Assembly: GCF_900178005.1 (NCBI RefSeq)
Contig: NZ_FXBS01000006.1
Coordinates: 1,831,585 to 1,895,584 of the forward strand
Reading direction: 5' to 3'
Origin: Tuberibacillus sp. Marseille-P3662
GTDB taxonomy: Bacteria; Bacillota; Bacilli; Bacillales; Sporolactobacillaceae
Length of the DNA stretch: 64,000 nt
Below are positions 1 through 7,820 of this stretch, piece after piece. Each line of letters starts with the position of its first letter. The first letter of the stretch is position 1. The notes below the pieces were generated by a model. It did not search any database. It saw nothing but the letters and a program-made list of their open reading frames with translations, and was not told the DNA's origin. The translations under genes and the position numbers were made by a program.

Positions 1-318
1 CCATAGACAATGAGGCCATTATGTCCATTCTTTTATATCATTCGAATTTTCAGGTATTTTTCAATAAAAATGTAACCCCTTCCATAACAGCACGTCCATC
101 TTATGCGACCGATCCATTCCTCACCTCTCTCTCAAGTCATTATTTCAATGAACAAAACTTTATTTACCCTTTAAACTAAGTTTACTTCCTAAATGGAAGC
201 GTTGTCAATAGTTTTAACACCCCATTGACGGTCGGTATGAATGGAGAATGATAAATCCAATATGAAAATGTTCGTTAGTTGTAGATGTAAGCGAAGTTTT
301 ACTATATGGGGCCAAACA
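1..318. other. Gene-free stretch at window edge
   Basis: No open frame with a ribosome binding site and no recognisable RNA gene or repeat is visible here. The sequence is AT-rich and lies downstream of the terminator that ends the minus-strand lipoprotein gene, so it probably separates that gene from whatever lies left of the window. Confidence 0.5.
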
Positions 319-382
319 CAAAAAAAGCTCCCTTATAAGGTAAACAGATTTTATTATCTCATCTGTCTAACTTATGGGGAGC
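319..382 (-). terminator. Long-stem terminator after the YhcN-like gene
   Basis: On the minus strand, arms at 361-382 and 327-349 form a stem of about 22 bp with a few mismatches. It is followed by a run of eight U residues (the A run at 319-326 on the plus strand). It begins about 35 bases after the stop of the lipoprotein gene. Confidence 0.85.
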
Positions 383-418
383 CTATTATTGCTTAGTTAA
401 CCCATTGATAACAATTCA

Positions 419-997
419 TTATTCGCCTTGAGGGAATAGGCGCTGAACCATGTTATTGATCTCTTCCCCAAGCCCTTCTACAGGCTTACCTTGTTGCAAT
501 TTATCACCATAATTCTCGACTCGATCTACGAAATCCGGATTGGTTGATACGTAAACATTGTCAATATCACCGTCGACGGATTTAACTTGTTTCGAAATGC
601 TCTGTTTAATGTCTTGGTTTAAACCGTTATTCTCATCCTTAAGGACAGCTGCAACATAGGCGTTGTCATCCGTAACGATGACATTAGCTCTTCTGATTTT
701 GTCTAAATTCGTGATTTGTTCCGCAGCTTTATCGGCAATCTCAAACCGATTGTTATCCTCATCTCCATTGTTCATATCGTTATTCACGCCATTGTCGTTA
801 TTGGCATTTTTGTTGTTATTAACATTATCATTATTGTTGTCATTACCATTATCCGGGTCATACTTTACATTCTCTGTATTCGCGCCGTTATCATTACCGG
901 CATTCTCATCATCATTTGCGTTACAACCCACAAGGGGCAGAACAAGCGCGACTAAAAGGATGAGTAATTTGCCTGGGCTTATCCATTGCTTAATCAT
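419..997 (-). CDS. YhcN/YlaJ-family sporulation lipoprotein
   Basis: The 192-residue product has a lipoprotein signal ending in LVGC (Cys about residue 25). An extreme Asn/Asp/Gly-rich linker follows (about 28-85). The folded C-terminal domain has the YhcN/YlaJ pattern (ADKAAEQIT, ANVIVTDDNAYVAA, VYVSTNPDF). Family members are made during sporulation and sit on the forespore membrane or spore; their biochemical role is unknown. Of two adjacent ATG codons I chose the second, seven bases after AGGAGG (1005-1010 on the plus strand). The gene stands alone, with its own terminator. The linker is unusually long and repetitive, with AAT/GAT codons in nearly microsatellite form. Confidence 0.85.
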   Translation of the reverse strand: MIKQWISPGKLLILLVALVLPLVGCNANDDENAGNDNGANTENVKYDPDNGNDNNNDNVNNNKNANNDNGVNNDMNNGDEDNNRFEIADKAAEQITNLDKIRRANVIVTDDNAYVAAVLKDENNGLNQDIKQSISKQVKSVDGDIDNVYVSTNPDFVDRVENYGDKLQQGKPVEGLGEEINNMVQRLFPQGE

Positions 998-1172
998 CAT
1001 AAAACCTCCTAATGTTTTACCTATAGAATGAACGGAATGGGTTAAACATATTCAGGAAAAATGATTTAAATCAGGATAATTTTATGTCGTTATTTAAATA
1101 AGCCCTGCAATGACTTTTGTTTGTTAGGCGGCAAGCTAGAAAGGACCTCAATAACTGCGTTAATGGGATTAT

Positions 1173-1502
1173 TTAATCTTGATCTTCCACATCAACTAAG
1201 AAGACCTTATCCTCAAATCCCCCATATTTTAATGCTTTACCTATCCTAACTGTTTCCAGCTTGTCTGGATCAGCATTATGTACATAGGATAGCGCTTGAA
1301 CAACTTCCATGATATCTGCCAGTTCTTCAAGTGCCTCCCCATGGTTCACGCTCTCTAGGTACTCTTGCACTTCTTCCTTTAGTTTCTTCTGCAGTTCGGC
1401 CTGATATCCTCTTTCATTCAGCGTTGTTGTCAGACATGTATTGCCGTTATTTATAATGATCTCCGGTATACGGTCTCTGATTAACTTATTATAAGTTGGC
1501 AT
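1173..1502 (-). CDS. MazG-like nucleoside triphosphate pyrophosphohydrolase
   Basis: A 109-residue protein starting MPTYNKLIRDRIPEII, which is characteristic of small MazG/phosphoribosyl-ATP-pyrophosphohydrolase-like enzymes. The metal-binding helix pattern KLKEEVQEYLES followed by EELADIMEVVQAL fits the EExxE...ExxD signature of the all-alpha NTP pyrophosphatase fold. The likely role is hydrolysis of non-canonical or excess (d)NTPs to the monophosphate and pyrophosphate in the cytosol. The open frame extends to 1541, but the internal ATG at 1500-1502 sits seven bases after AAGGAG and matches the family start. No operon partner is evident. The exact substrate cannot be told. Confidence 0.8.
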   Translation of the reverse strand: MPTYNKLIRDRIPEIIINNGNTCLTTTLNERGYQAELQKKLKEEVQEYLESVNHGEALEELADIMEVVQALSYVHNADPDKLETVRIGKALKYGGFEDKVFLVDVEDQD

Positions 1503-1676
1503 CTTGTCACTCCTTAGCCGTTGCTTCACGATGATTTTCATAATGCTATCGTACCATAATTTTAAACAAACAGCTGACCGAATATGGGATATCTATAACT
1601 CCTATGATTCTTGACAAACGCTTGATCATGTTTTTGAGTCAAATCGATCTTCAAGGAATTCAAAAATAAGGTATTT

Positions 1677-1740
1677 GTCCCTTACGAGTTAGGGACTTTT
1701 GTCATCATATGTACTAAGGTTTGTAAAAAACGTATGATGA
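1677..1740 (+). promoter_or_regulatory. Two inverted repeats upstream of cotA
   Basis: GTCCCT (1677-1682) and AGGGAC (1691-1696) form a 6-bp hairpin with an 8-base loop, followed by TTTTGTC. A second pair, TCATCATA (1702-1709) and TATGATGA (1733-1740), has a 23-base spacer and runs into the leader of the laccase gene. These could be an operator, an upstream terminator or a leader structure. In other bacilli cotA is transcribed late in the mother cell (SigK with GerE), but I cannot place a convincing SigK promoter. Confidence 0.35.
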
Positions 1741-1752
1741 GGATGATTAAAG

Positions 1753-3303
1753 ATGAGTCCGAAGCTTAAGAAATTTGCGGATCCGCTGCCAATCATGGAA
1801 ACATTGAAGCCCAAAGGAAAAAATAAGAAAGGTCCTTATTACGAGGTGACAATGGAGGCGTTCAAACAAAAATTGCATCGGGATTTGAAACCGACCCGCC
1901 TATGGGGCTTTGAACGCAGTTACCCTGGACCGACGATTGAAGTGATGCAGGGTGAACCGATACAGGTCAAATGGATGAATAACCTTCCTGATAAGCATTT
2001 TCTTCCGGTTGACCGTTCGATACATGGCGTAGCAGGCGCTCCAGAGGTACGGACAGTCACCCATTTACATGGGAGTGAGACCCAATCGGAAAGTGACGGC
2101 TATCCAGAAGCCTGGTTCACCAAAGGTTATGAACAGACGGGTCCCTTTTTTAAACGCAAAGTCTATGAGTACCCCAATCGACAACGCGGGGCAACATTAT
2201 GGTACCATGACCACGCTATGGGAATCACAAGGTTAAACAACTATGCAGGGCTTGCCGGGATGTATATCATTCGAGATCGGCATGAAAAATCATTGAATTT
2301 GCCTAAGGCAGAGTATGAAATGCCGCTTGTGATCCAAGACCGAACGTTTAATGAAGACGGATCCCTTTTTTACCCGCGACAACCAGATGATCCATCCGCT
2401 AATCTCCCTGACCCGTCGATTCAGCCATTCTTTAATGGAGACACCCTTTTAGTTAACGGGAAAGTGTGGCCGTATTTGGAAGTTGAACCTCGAAAATATC
2501 GCTTTCGTTTACTGAATGCGTCGAATACGCGAAGCTATGAACTTTACTTGGATTCGGGGCAGCCTTTTTATCAAATCGGAACGGACGGAGGACTTTTGCG
2601 AAAGCCCGTCAAGGTTGAAAAATTAGCGCTAGAACCGGCGGAACGCGCTGATTTGATTATTGATTTTTCAAAATATGATGGCGATACAATATTATTGAAA
2701 AATGATCTGGGACCCGATGCTGATCCAAATGATGAAACGGATGATGTTATGCAATTCAAAGTCCGTTTGCCGCTTTCAAAAAAAGATACAAGTCATATTC
2801 CCTCTGAATTGTCGGAGATCCGATCACTGAAAGGCAATGAAGTCAAGGCGATTCGCAACCTCAAACTCGTCGGTTCAACAGATGAATTCGGACGTCCAGT
2901 GCTGCTCTTAAATAACAAGAGGTGGGATGCCCCTGTGACCGAAAAACCTTATTTAGGCTCCACCGAAATTTGGTCGTTGATGAATATCACAGGATTCGCT
3001 CACCCGATTCACATTCATTTGATTCAGTTTCAAATTTTAGATCGCCGTCCGTTTGATTTGGATACCTATAACACGAACGGCAAAATCGAATTCACAGGTC
3101 CGGCAGTACCGCCAAAAGCGAACGAAAAAGGATGGAAAGACACCGTCGCAGCTCCATCTGGACAAATCACCCGCTTAATCGTTCGATTCGCCCCCTTCGC
3201 TGGATATTATGTATGGCATTGTCACATTCTTGAACATGAAGACTATGACATGATGCGCCCATATACTGTTGAAGACCCTAAAAGAAATGACAAACAAGAA
3301 TAA
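1753..3303 (+). CDS. cotA: CotA-type spore coat laccase (multicopper oxidase)
   Basis: The 516-residue protein matches CotA of Bacillus subtilis (513 aa) along its whole length. All copper-binding segments are present in order: HLHG (about 115), WYHDHAMG (about 150), HPIHIHL (about 420) and HCHILEHEDYDMM near the C-terminus, which includes the type-1 Cys and the axial Met. It oxidises phenolics and bilirubin-like substrates with four-electron reduction of O2 to water, and in spores it contributes to the brown pigment and UV protection. There is no signal peptide, as expected for a coat protein made in the mother cell. The two cysteines that form the CotA disulfide appear to be missing (FFNGDT and DLGPDAD at those places). 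Monocistronic. Confidence 0.92.
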   Translation: MSPKLKKFADPLPIMETLKPKGKNKKGPYYEVTMEAFKQKLHRDLKPTRLWGFERSYPGPTIEVMQGEPIQVKWMNNLPDKHFLPVDRSIHGVAGAPEVRTVTHLHGSETQSESDGYPEAWFTKGYEQTGPFFKRKVYEYPNRQRGATLWYHDHAMGITRLNNYAGLAGMYIIRDRHEKSLNLPKAEYEMPLVIQDRTFNEDGSLFYPRQPDDPSANLPDPSIQPFFNGDTLLVNGKVWPYLEVEPRKYRFRLLNASNTRSYELYLDSGQPFYQIGTDGGLLRKPVKVEKLALEPAERADLIIDFSKYDGDTILLKNDLGPDADPNDETDDVMQFKVRLPLSKKDTSHIPSELSEIRSLKGNEVKAIRNLKLVGSTDEFGRPVLLLNNKRWDAPVTEKPYLGSTEIWSLMNITGFAHPIHIHLIQFQILDRRPFDLDTYNTNGKIEFTGPAVPPKANEKGWKDTVAAPSGQITRLIVRFAPFAGYYVWHCHILEHEDYDMMRPYTVEDPKRNDKQE

Positions 3304-3366
3304 TCAACCACGACTGATACCCGGCATCCAGTTTGAAAGGTCTTGAGCGTCTTCTATTTTGTTTAA

Positions 3367-3540
3367 GGGGGCTGGGACAAATCATAAGATATGAAAGCAA
3401 GTTCTAAGCGTCGTCAAAATACGTAGACGCCCGCGGCAAGCGAAGGATTTTGACGAAGCGATGACAGGAATGACGATTGTCAACAAATCATCCGAACTGA
3501 TTAATAAACAAGTTCGGATGAACGCTTTAATTGTCCTCCC
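3367..3540 (+). repeat. Dispersed structured repeat, short (internally deleted) copy
   Basis: This segment matches the reverse complement of 41692-42053. Shared blocks include ATAAGATATGAAAGCAA, GTCGTCAAAAT-CGTAGACGCC and CGCGGCAAGCGAAGGATTTT continuing to GACGAAGCGATGACAGGAATG. Relative to the other copy about 146 bp are missing between GACGCC and CGCGGCAAG, and a smaller block is missing after GGGACAAATC. Short arms (TCGTCAAAAT and ATTTTGACGA) can still pair. Frames that cross it on the minus strand are not credible genes. The rest of the 3304-3838 gap holds only the phoD promoter. Confidence 0.85.
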
Positions 3541-3752
3541 TGTTAATGGTGTGCAACAAGAAAATTGTTTTGTTTGAGTTATGCGCATGTAAATAAATTT
3601 AGGAAAGAAGGACCAAGAAAAATATCCGATTTTGTCGAATACACACGTCTTGGTTTCAATAAAGAATACCTGATAAGGAAAAGTTAGTCATTCCCCTCAT
3701 TCTATGCTCCTATGAGGTCCTATCTACCTCTTCTAGACCCTCATTGGCTCTC

Positions 3753-3794
3753 TTTACAATCCTTAACCGTCTATTAATAATGACCATCTATAAT
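3753..3794 (+). promoter_or_regulatory. Pho box and -10 upstream of phoD
   Basis: Three TTAACA-like hexamers lie in direct repeat, TTTACA (3753-3758), TTAACC (3763-3768) and TTAATA (3774-3779), spaced 10 and 11 bp start to start. This is the arrangement bound by PhoP~P in Bacillus. A perfect TATAAT follows at 3789-3794, with no good -35, as expected for a PhoP-activated promoter. It predicts phosphate-starvation induction of phoD-tatA-tatC. Confidence 0.75.
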
Positions 3795-3838
3795 AAGAGC
3801 TGATTCAAATAATAGATTGTTGAAGGGAGTCCGATAAC

Positions 3839-5590
3839 ATGTCTGAGAAAAAAAGCATCGATGAATTGGTTCAAAAATTAAATGAGGAAACCTTGCAGAA
3901 CAACATCGATAGACGAGGATTTCTTCAAGGGACAGGCAAAATTGCTAGTCTTTCTCTAGGATTAGTTCTTGCGCAATCCATGGGAGGACTTCAAGTTGAA
4001 GCAGCGCCTAAATTCAAAAGCTATCCGTTCTCACTAGGGGTGGCTTCCGGTGATCCTCTTTCGCACAGTATCGTTCTATGGACAAGATTAGCTCCCGAAC
4101 CTCTCAATGGAGGGGGCATGCCTATGCATCCCGTTCCCGTGAAATGGGACATTGCAAAGGATCAACATTTCCGTCACATTGTTCAGCATGGTACAGAAAT
4201 TGCAACGCCTGAACTCGCCCATTCTGTGCACGTGGAGGTTGACGGGTTGCAGCCCGACACGGTCTATTTCTATCGTTTTAAAGCAGGCCATGAACACAGC
4301 CAAGTCGGAAAAACGAAAACCCTTCCTGCGAGCAACGCCAATGTGTCCAGTCTTACCTTCGCCTTCGCGTCCTGTCAGCAATATGAACACGGCTACTATA
4401 CAGCCTACAAACATATGGCCAAAGAAGACCTTGATCTGGTTCTTCATCTTGGTGACTATATTTATGAATATGGTCCAAATGAATATGTCGCTAGTACAGG
4501 CAATGTCAGAAGCCACAACAGCCCAGAAATCCAGTCGCTTGAGGATTACCGCAATCGCCATGCCCAATACCGTTCTGATGAACATCTGCAGTCCGCTCAT
4601 GCAGCTTTCCCATGGGTAGTGACCTGGGATGATCATGAAGTCGAGAACAATTATGCCGATACGATTCCGGAAAATGGACAGTCAGTTGAAGCCTTTGTCA
4701 AACGGCGTGCCGCAGCCTATCAAGCGTATTACGAACATATGCCCCTTCGTCAATCATCTATGCCTCATGGTGCTGATATGAAGTTATATCGCAGCTTCTC
4801 TTATGGGAACTTGGCCAACTTCTTCGTCTTGGATACGCGGCAATACCGCTCAGACCAGGCGAATGGCGATCAGAGTTCCCCACAAACACCCGAGTCATTG
4901 GATCCCTCTCGTACCCTTTTAGGACAAGAACAAGAGCATTGGTTACTTGATAACTTTGACCATTCGAAAACCAATTGGAATGTCATGGCCCAGCAAATAT
5001 TTTTTGCAAAACGAAACTATGGGCCAAGTCCGGATGAGCCATTATTCAGTATGGATGGCTGGGATGGTTATATGCCTGCCCGAGACCGTATTATGGACTT
5101 TGTTAACAATAGAAATATGAACAATCTCATCGTACTAACAGGGGATGTTCATGCCAATTGGGCATCCAATTTGATCGAGAACTTTGGTCACCCGAACTCC
5201 CGCGTGTTCGGTGCTGAGTTTGTTGGAACATCGATCACATCAGGTGGAGATGGGGCCAATAAACGTGCAGATACCGACCGGATTTTAAATCAGAACGAGC
5301 ATATCAAATTCTTTAACGATTTTCGCGGCTATGTCCGCTGCCGAGTAACCCCGACACAATGGCAAACCGACTATCGCGTCGTCCCCTTTGTGTCAACACC
5401 AGGTGCAGACATTTCTACAAGAGCATCCTTTGTCTATAAAAAAGATCAGACAGGCTTAGAAGAAATATCAACAACAATCGTCCCCCAAGGGAAGCAACAA
5501 TCAAATGAAGTTGAGCAAGATCGTCTTCATGCTCATGAACGTGCCCATCAAAGGCAAATGAATAACAGTGATAAAAAAGTATCAAACTAG
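3839..5590 (+). CDS. phoD: Alkaline phosphatase D / phosphodiesterase PhoD, Tat-exported
   Basis: A 583-residue protein, the same length as B. subtilis PhoD. A long n-region is followed by the twin-arginine motif RRGFL (Arg 25-26) and a hydrophobic h-region ending near VEAAP, so it is exported folded through the Tat pathway. The metallophosphatase segments GDYIYEYG, WDDHEVENNY and TGDVHANW are present. PhoD hydrolyses phosphodiesters and teichoic acid, releasing phosphate outside the cell under phosphate limitation. The start has AAGGGAG at good spacing. It heads a unit with tatA and tatC, whose product pair is its dedicated translocase, and lies behind a Pho box. The tail after about residue 545 is Glu/His/Gln-rich and looks disordered. 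Confidence 0.95.
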   Translation: MSEKKSIDELVQKLNEETLQNNIDRRGFLQGTGKIASLSLGLVLAQSMGGLQVEAAPKFKSYPFSLGVASGDPLSHSIVLWTRLAPEPLNGGGMPMHPVPVKWDIAKDQHFRHIVQHGTEIATPELAHSVHVEVDGLQPDTVYFYRFKAGHEHSQVGKTKTLPASNANVSSLTFAFASCQQYEHGYYTAYKHMAKEDLDLVLHLGDYIYEYGPNEYVASTGNVRSHNSPEIQSLEDYRNRHAQYRSDEHLQSAHAAFPWVVTWDDHEVENNYADTIPENGQSVEAFVKRRAAAYQAYYEHMPLRQSSMPHGADMKLYRSFSYGNLANFFVLDTRQYRSDQANGDQSSPQTPESLDPSRTLLGQEQEHWLLDNFDHSKTNWNVMAQQIFFAKRNYGPSPDEPLFSMDGWDGYMPARDRIMDFVNNRNMNNLIVLTGDVHANWASNLIENFGHPNSRVFGAEFVGTSITSGGDGANKRADTDRILNQNEHIKFFNDFRGYVRCRVTPTQWQTDYRVVPFVSTPGADISTRASFVYKKDQTGLEEISTTIVPQGKQQSNEVEQDRLHAHERAHQRQMNNSDKKVSN

Positions 5591-5618
5591 AAGGTTATTT
5601 TAGGTAGAAAGGAATGAC

Positions 5619-5849
5619 GTGTCCATGCTCACAAATATCGGTATTCCAGGATTGATTTTAGTCCTTGTCATTGCCCTCATTATTTTTGGTCCATCTAAAC
5701 TTCCAGAAATCGGCCGGGCATTTGGCAAAACGTTAACGGAGTTTAAAAGTGCGACCAATGACTTAATATCAGGACATCATCATGAAAAAAAAGAGGACGA
5801 GTCCAACGTCACTTCTTTGAAGAAAGAACAGGATCGTTCAGCAGAGTAG
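5619..5849 (+). CDS. tatA: Sec-independent translocase subunit TatA (TatAd type)
   Basis: A 76-residue protein with one N-terminal membrane helix (about residues 5-22), the hinge [14 protein letters not shown], an amphipathic helix ([10 protein letters not shown]) and a charged tail: the full TatA pattern, closest to TatAd, which serves PhoD. TatA oligomers form the passage for folded proteins once TatC has docked the twin-arginine signal. A GTG at 5619 is better spaced from AAAGGA than the ATG at 5625, so the true start could be either. It lies 28 bases after phoD and before a hairpin that separates it from tatC. Confidence 0.92.
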   Translation: MSMLTNIGIPGLILVLVIALIIFGPSKLPEIGRAFGKTLTEFKSATNDLISGHHHEKKEDESNVTSLKKEQDRSAE

Positions 5850-5856
5850 TTATGAG

Positions 5857-5878
5857 TAGACGGGGAAACCCGTCTACC
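5857..5878 (+). terminator. GAAA-capped hairpin between tatA and tatC
   Basis: GTAGACGGG (5857-5865) and CCCGTCTAC (5870-5878) form a perfect 9-bp stem closed by a GAAA tetraloop and followed by the pyrimidine stretch CTCTCTTTT. The U tract is weak, so this is probably a partial terminator or an mRNA 3'-end stabiliser. Either effect would give more TatA than TatC, as the translocase needs. Confidence 0.6.
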
Positions 5879-5908
5879 TCTCTTTTAAAATATAAGGAGG
5901 GTCATTTC

Positions 5909-6646
5909 ATGGAAAACAAGACTTCACAAATGATCGATCATTTAGAAGAACTTCGCAATAGAATGATCATGACCATACTGGCATTTTTGGGATTTGTTGT
6001 CGGAGGACTTATATTTGTTAATCCCATTTATCAATGGCTTATAAGAGATCTTGATATGAAACTCGCTGTTCTTGGACCCAGTGATATCCTGTGGGTTTAT
6101 CTGATGATCGCAACAATCATTGCCCTAGCTGCAACCATTCCAATAGCAGCTTTTCAAGTCTGGAGATTTATTGCCCCTGCATTGACTCGAGAAGAAAGTA
6201 AAGTGACATTAAAATTTATCCCTGCATTATTTTTTCTATTTATATTTGGAATCGCCTTTGGTTACTTTCTATTGTTTCCCATTTTGCTGGATTTTTTGAC
6301 CTCCCTTTCTGAAGGACAATTTAACCTCATGTTTACTGTGGATAAATACTTCCGATTTATGATCACCCTAACACTGCCTTTTGGACTATTATTTGAGATG
6401 CCTTTGGTTGTCCTCTTTTTAACAAGATTAGACATTTTAAATCCAATGAGACTGAGAAAAGCCAGAAAGATGTCCTATTTTGTACTAATTATTGTATCGG
6501 TGCTAATCACGCCACCTGATTTTCTTTCGGATATCCTTGTCATCATTCCCTTGTTAGTTTTGTATGAAATTAGTGTCACCTTATCTAATGTTGTGTATAA
6601 AAAACAGTTAAAACGGAGGGAAGCCCTGAGCAAGACAGCTGCTTGA
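5909..6646 (+). CDS. tatC: Sec-independent translocase subunit TatC (TatCd type)
   Basis: A 245-residue polytopic membrane protein with six predicted helices. It carries the TatC landmarks IDHLEELRNRM at the N-terminus and WRFIAPALTREE after the second helix. TatC recognises the RR signal peptide and recruits TatA. The frame stays open from 5852, but the ATG at 5909 has AAGGAGG eight bases upstream and gives the family length (TatCd has 242 aa). Together with phoD and tatA it repeats the B. subtilis phoD-tatAd-tatCd order, so PhoD is its likely main cargo. Confidence 0.95.
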   Translation: MENKTSQMIDHLEELRNRMIMTILAFLGFVVGGLIFVNPIYQWLIRDLDMKLAVLGPSDILWVYLMIATIIALAATIPIAAFQVWRFIAPALTREESKVTLKFIPALFFLFIFGIAFGYFLLFPILLDFLTSLSEGQFNLMFTVDKYFRFMITLTLPFGLLFEMPLVVLFLTRLDILNPMRLRKARKMSYFVLIIVSVLITPPDFLSDILVIIPLLVLYEISVTLSNVVYKKQLKRREALSKTAA

Positions 6647-6721
6647 TCGTGTGGATGGATCGCATTAAGCAGAAATTATGTTATGGTTATGTCATCAGCG
6701 AATCATAAAGGGGGCATCATC

Positions 6722-7603
6722 ATGCAAACCATCGATGGAAGCTATATTTACGAGTTTTCAAGTGCAAACAAACCTATCAACTCAGTTAAATTAAATGAAA
6801 CCTTTTCAATCAAAACGCTTGATTGTTACGGGGGACAACTGAAAAGCGAAAGCGATTTAAGAGCAGACTTCCCGAACTTGAAAATTAATCCAGCAACGGG
6901 TCCTATTTATATTGAAAACATTGAAAAAGGCGACACCATCTCTATTGACATTAAGCGTATAGAATTGAATGACCAAGGAGTCATGGCAACTGGACCCGAC
7001 ACCGGCATACTCGGGGATTATATTACCGAATCACAAACGAAAATTCTCCCAATAACAGATGGATGTGCCCTTTTAAATAACCAGATTAAAATACCTATTA
7101 ATAAAATGATCGGCGTCATTGGAGTGGCTCCGGAAGATCATGCGATCCCTTGCTCCACACCAGACATACATGGAGGCAACATGGATACAAAAGATATAAC
7201 TGAAGGATCTACGTTGCATTTACCCGTCTTTCATGAAGGGGGTTTGTTAGCTTTAGGTGACTTGCATGCAGCGATGGGTGATGGTGAACTTGATGGAACA
7301 GGTATCGAAATCGGAGGAGAAGTCACACTTCAAATTAAAAAGAACGACAACTTCAAACTCAAAACCCCTATCGTCGAAACAGATACTCATTTTATGGTTA
7401 TTGCTAGCGCAGAAGCTTTTAATGATGCTGTAAGACAAGGTATGCTCAATGCGATTTCCTTATTACAACACAAACATCAAATAGCATTTGCAGATGCGTA
7501 TCGTTTATTAAGTGCCAAAGGTGATCTAAGAATCAGCCAACTTGTCAATCCGAAGGTCACTGTTAGAATGGCTCTACCCAAAACCGTTCTAGTAAATTTG
7601 TGA
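6722..7603 (+). CDS. Acetamidase/formamidase family amidohydrolase
   Basis: A 293-residue cytosolic protein of the FmdA/AmdA family: GDTISIDI, HAIPCSTPDIHGGNMDTKD, FHEGGLLALGDLHAAMGDGE and TGIEIGGEV are the hallmark segments. The product would hydrolyse a short amide such as formamide or acetamide to ammonia and the acid. The start chosen is the ATG at 6722, after AAAGGGGG; the open frame begins earlier at 6683. It lies on the strand of tatC, 75 bases downstream, so read-through is possible, but there is no functional link to the Tat genes. No amide transporter is nearby. The substrate is not predictable. Confidence 0.85.
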   Translation: MQTIDGSYIYEFSSANKPINSVKLNETFSIKTLDCYGGQLKSESDLRADFPNLKINPATGPIYIENIEKGDTISIDIKRIELNDQGVMATGPDTGILGDYITESQTKILPITDGCALLNNQIKIPINKMIGVIGVAPEDHAIPCSTPDIHGGNMDTKDITEGSTLHLPVFHEGGLLALGDLHAAMGDGELDGTGIEIGGEVTLQIKKNDNFKLKTPIVETDTHFMVIASAEAFNDAVRQGMLNAISLLQHKHQIAFADAYRLLSAKGDLRISQLVNPKVTVRMALPKTVLVNL

Positions 7604-7718
7604 GATTTTCTAGGGAGGGAACTTTCGAATCTTTTTAGACATGATCATCACCACTCCTTAAAGAATGTGTTAACATGTCAATAGGTCCCCCTTTAAGGGG
7701 GAGACTCACTAATGGTGC

Positions 7719-7759
7719 AATAACCACCCGATTGCTTGCCAGGCTCAGGGGTGGTTATT
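7719..7759 (+). terminator. Terminator after the amidase gene
   Basis: AATAACCACCC (7719-7729) pairs with GGGTGGTTATT (7749-7759) in a perfect 11-bp stem with a 19-base loop, followed by CCTTTGTTTTAT. A smaller GC-rich hairpin (CCCCC/GGGGG, 7687-7701) lies just upstream. Confidence 0.75.
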
Positions 7760-7820
7760 CCTTTGTTTTATCGGACAGGATCACGGTAATATCTTTGTCC
7801 CCCCTCTTTCAAATTCCTCG

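Noticed and set aside
663-1031. Open frames opposite the YhcN-like gene
   Set aside because: They mirror the Asn/Asp-rich codon run, have no ribosome site and read as Leu/Ser or Ile/Val repeats.
3382-3588. Minus-strand frame of 68 codons after cotA
   Set aside because: It lies in the dispersed repeat and shares its RLRILTTLRxCFHIL translation with the other repeat copy at 41831-42034; repeat translation, not a gene.
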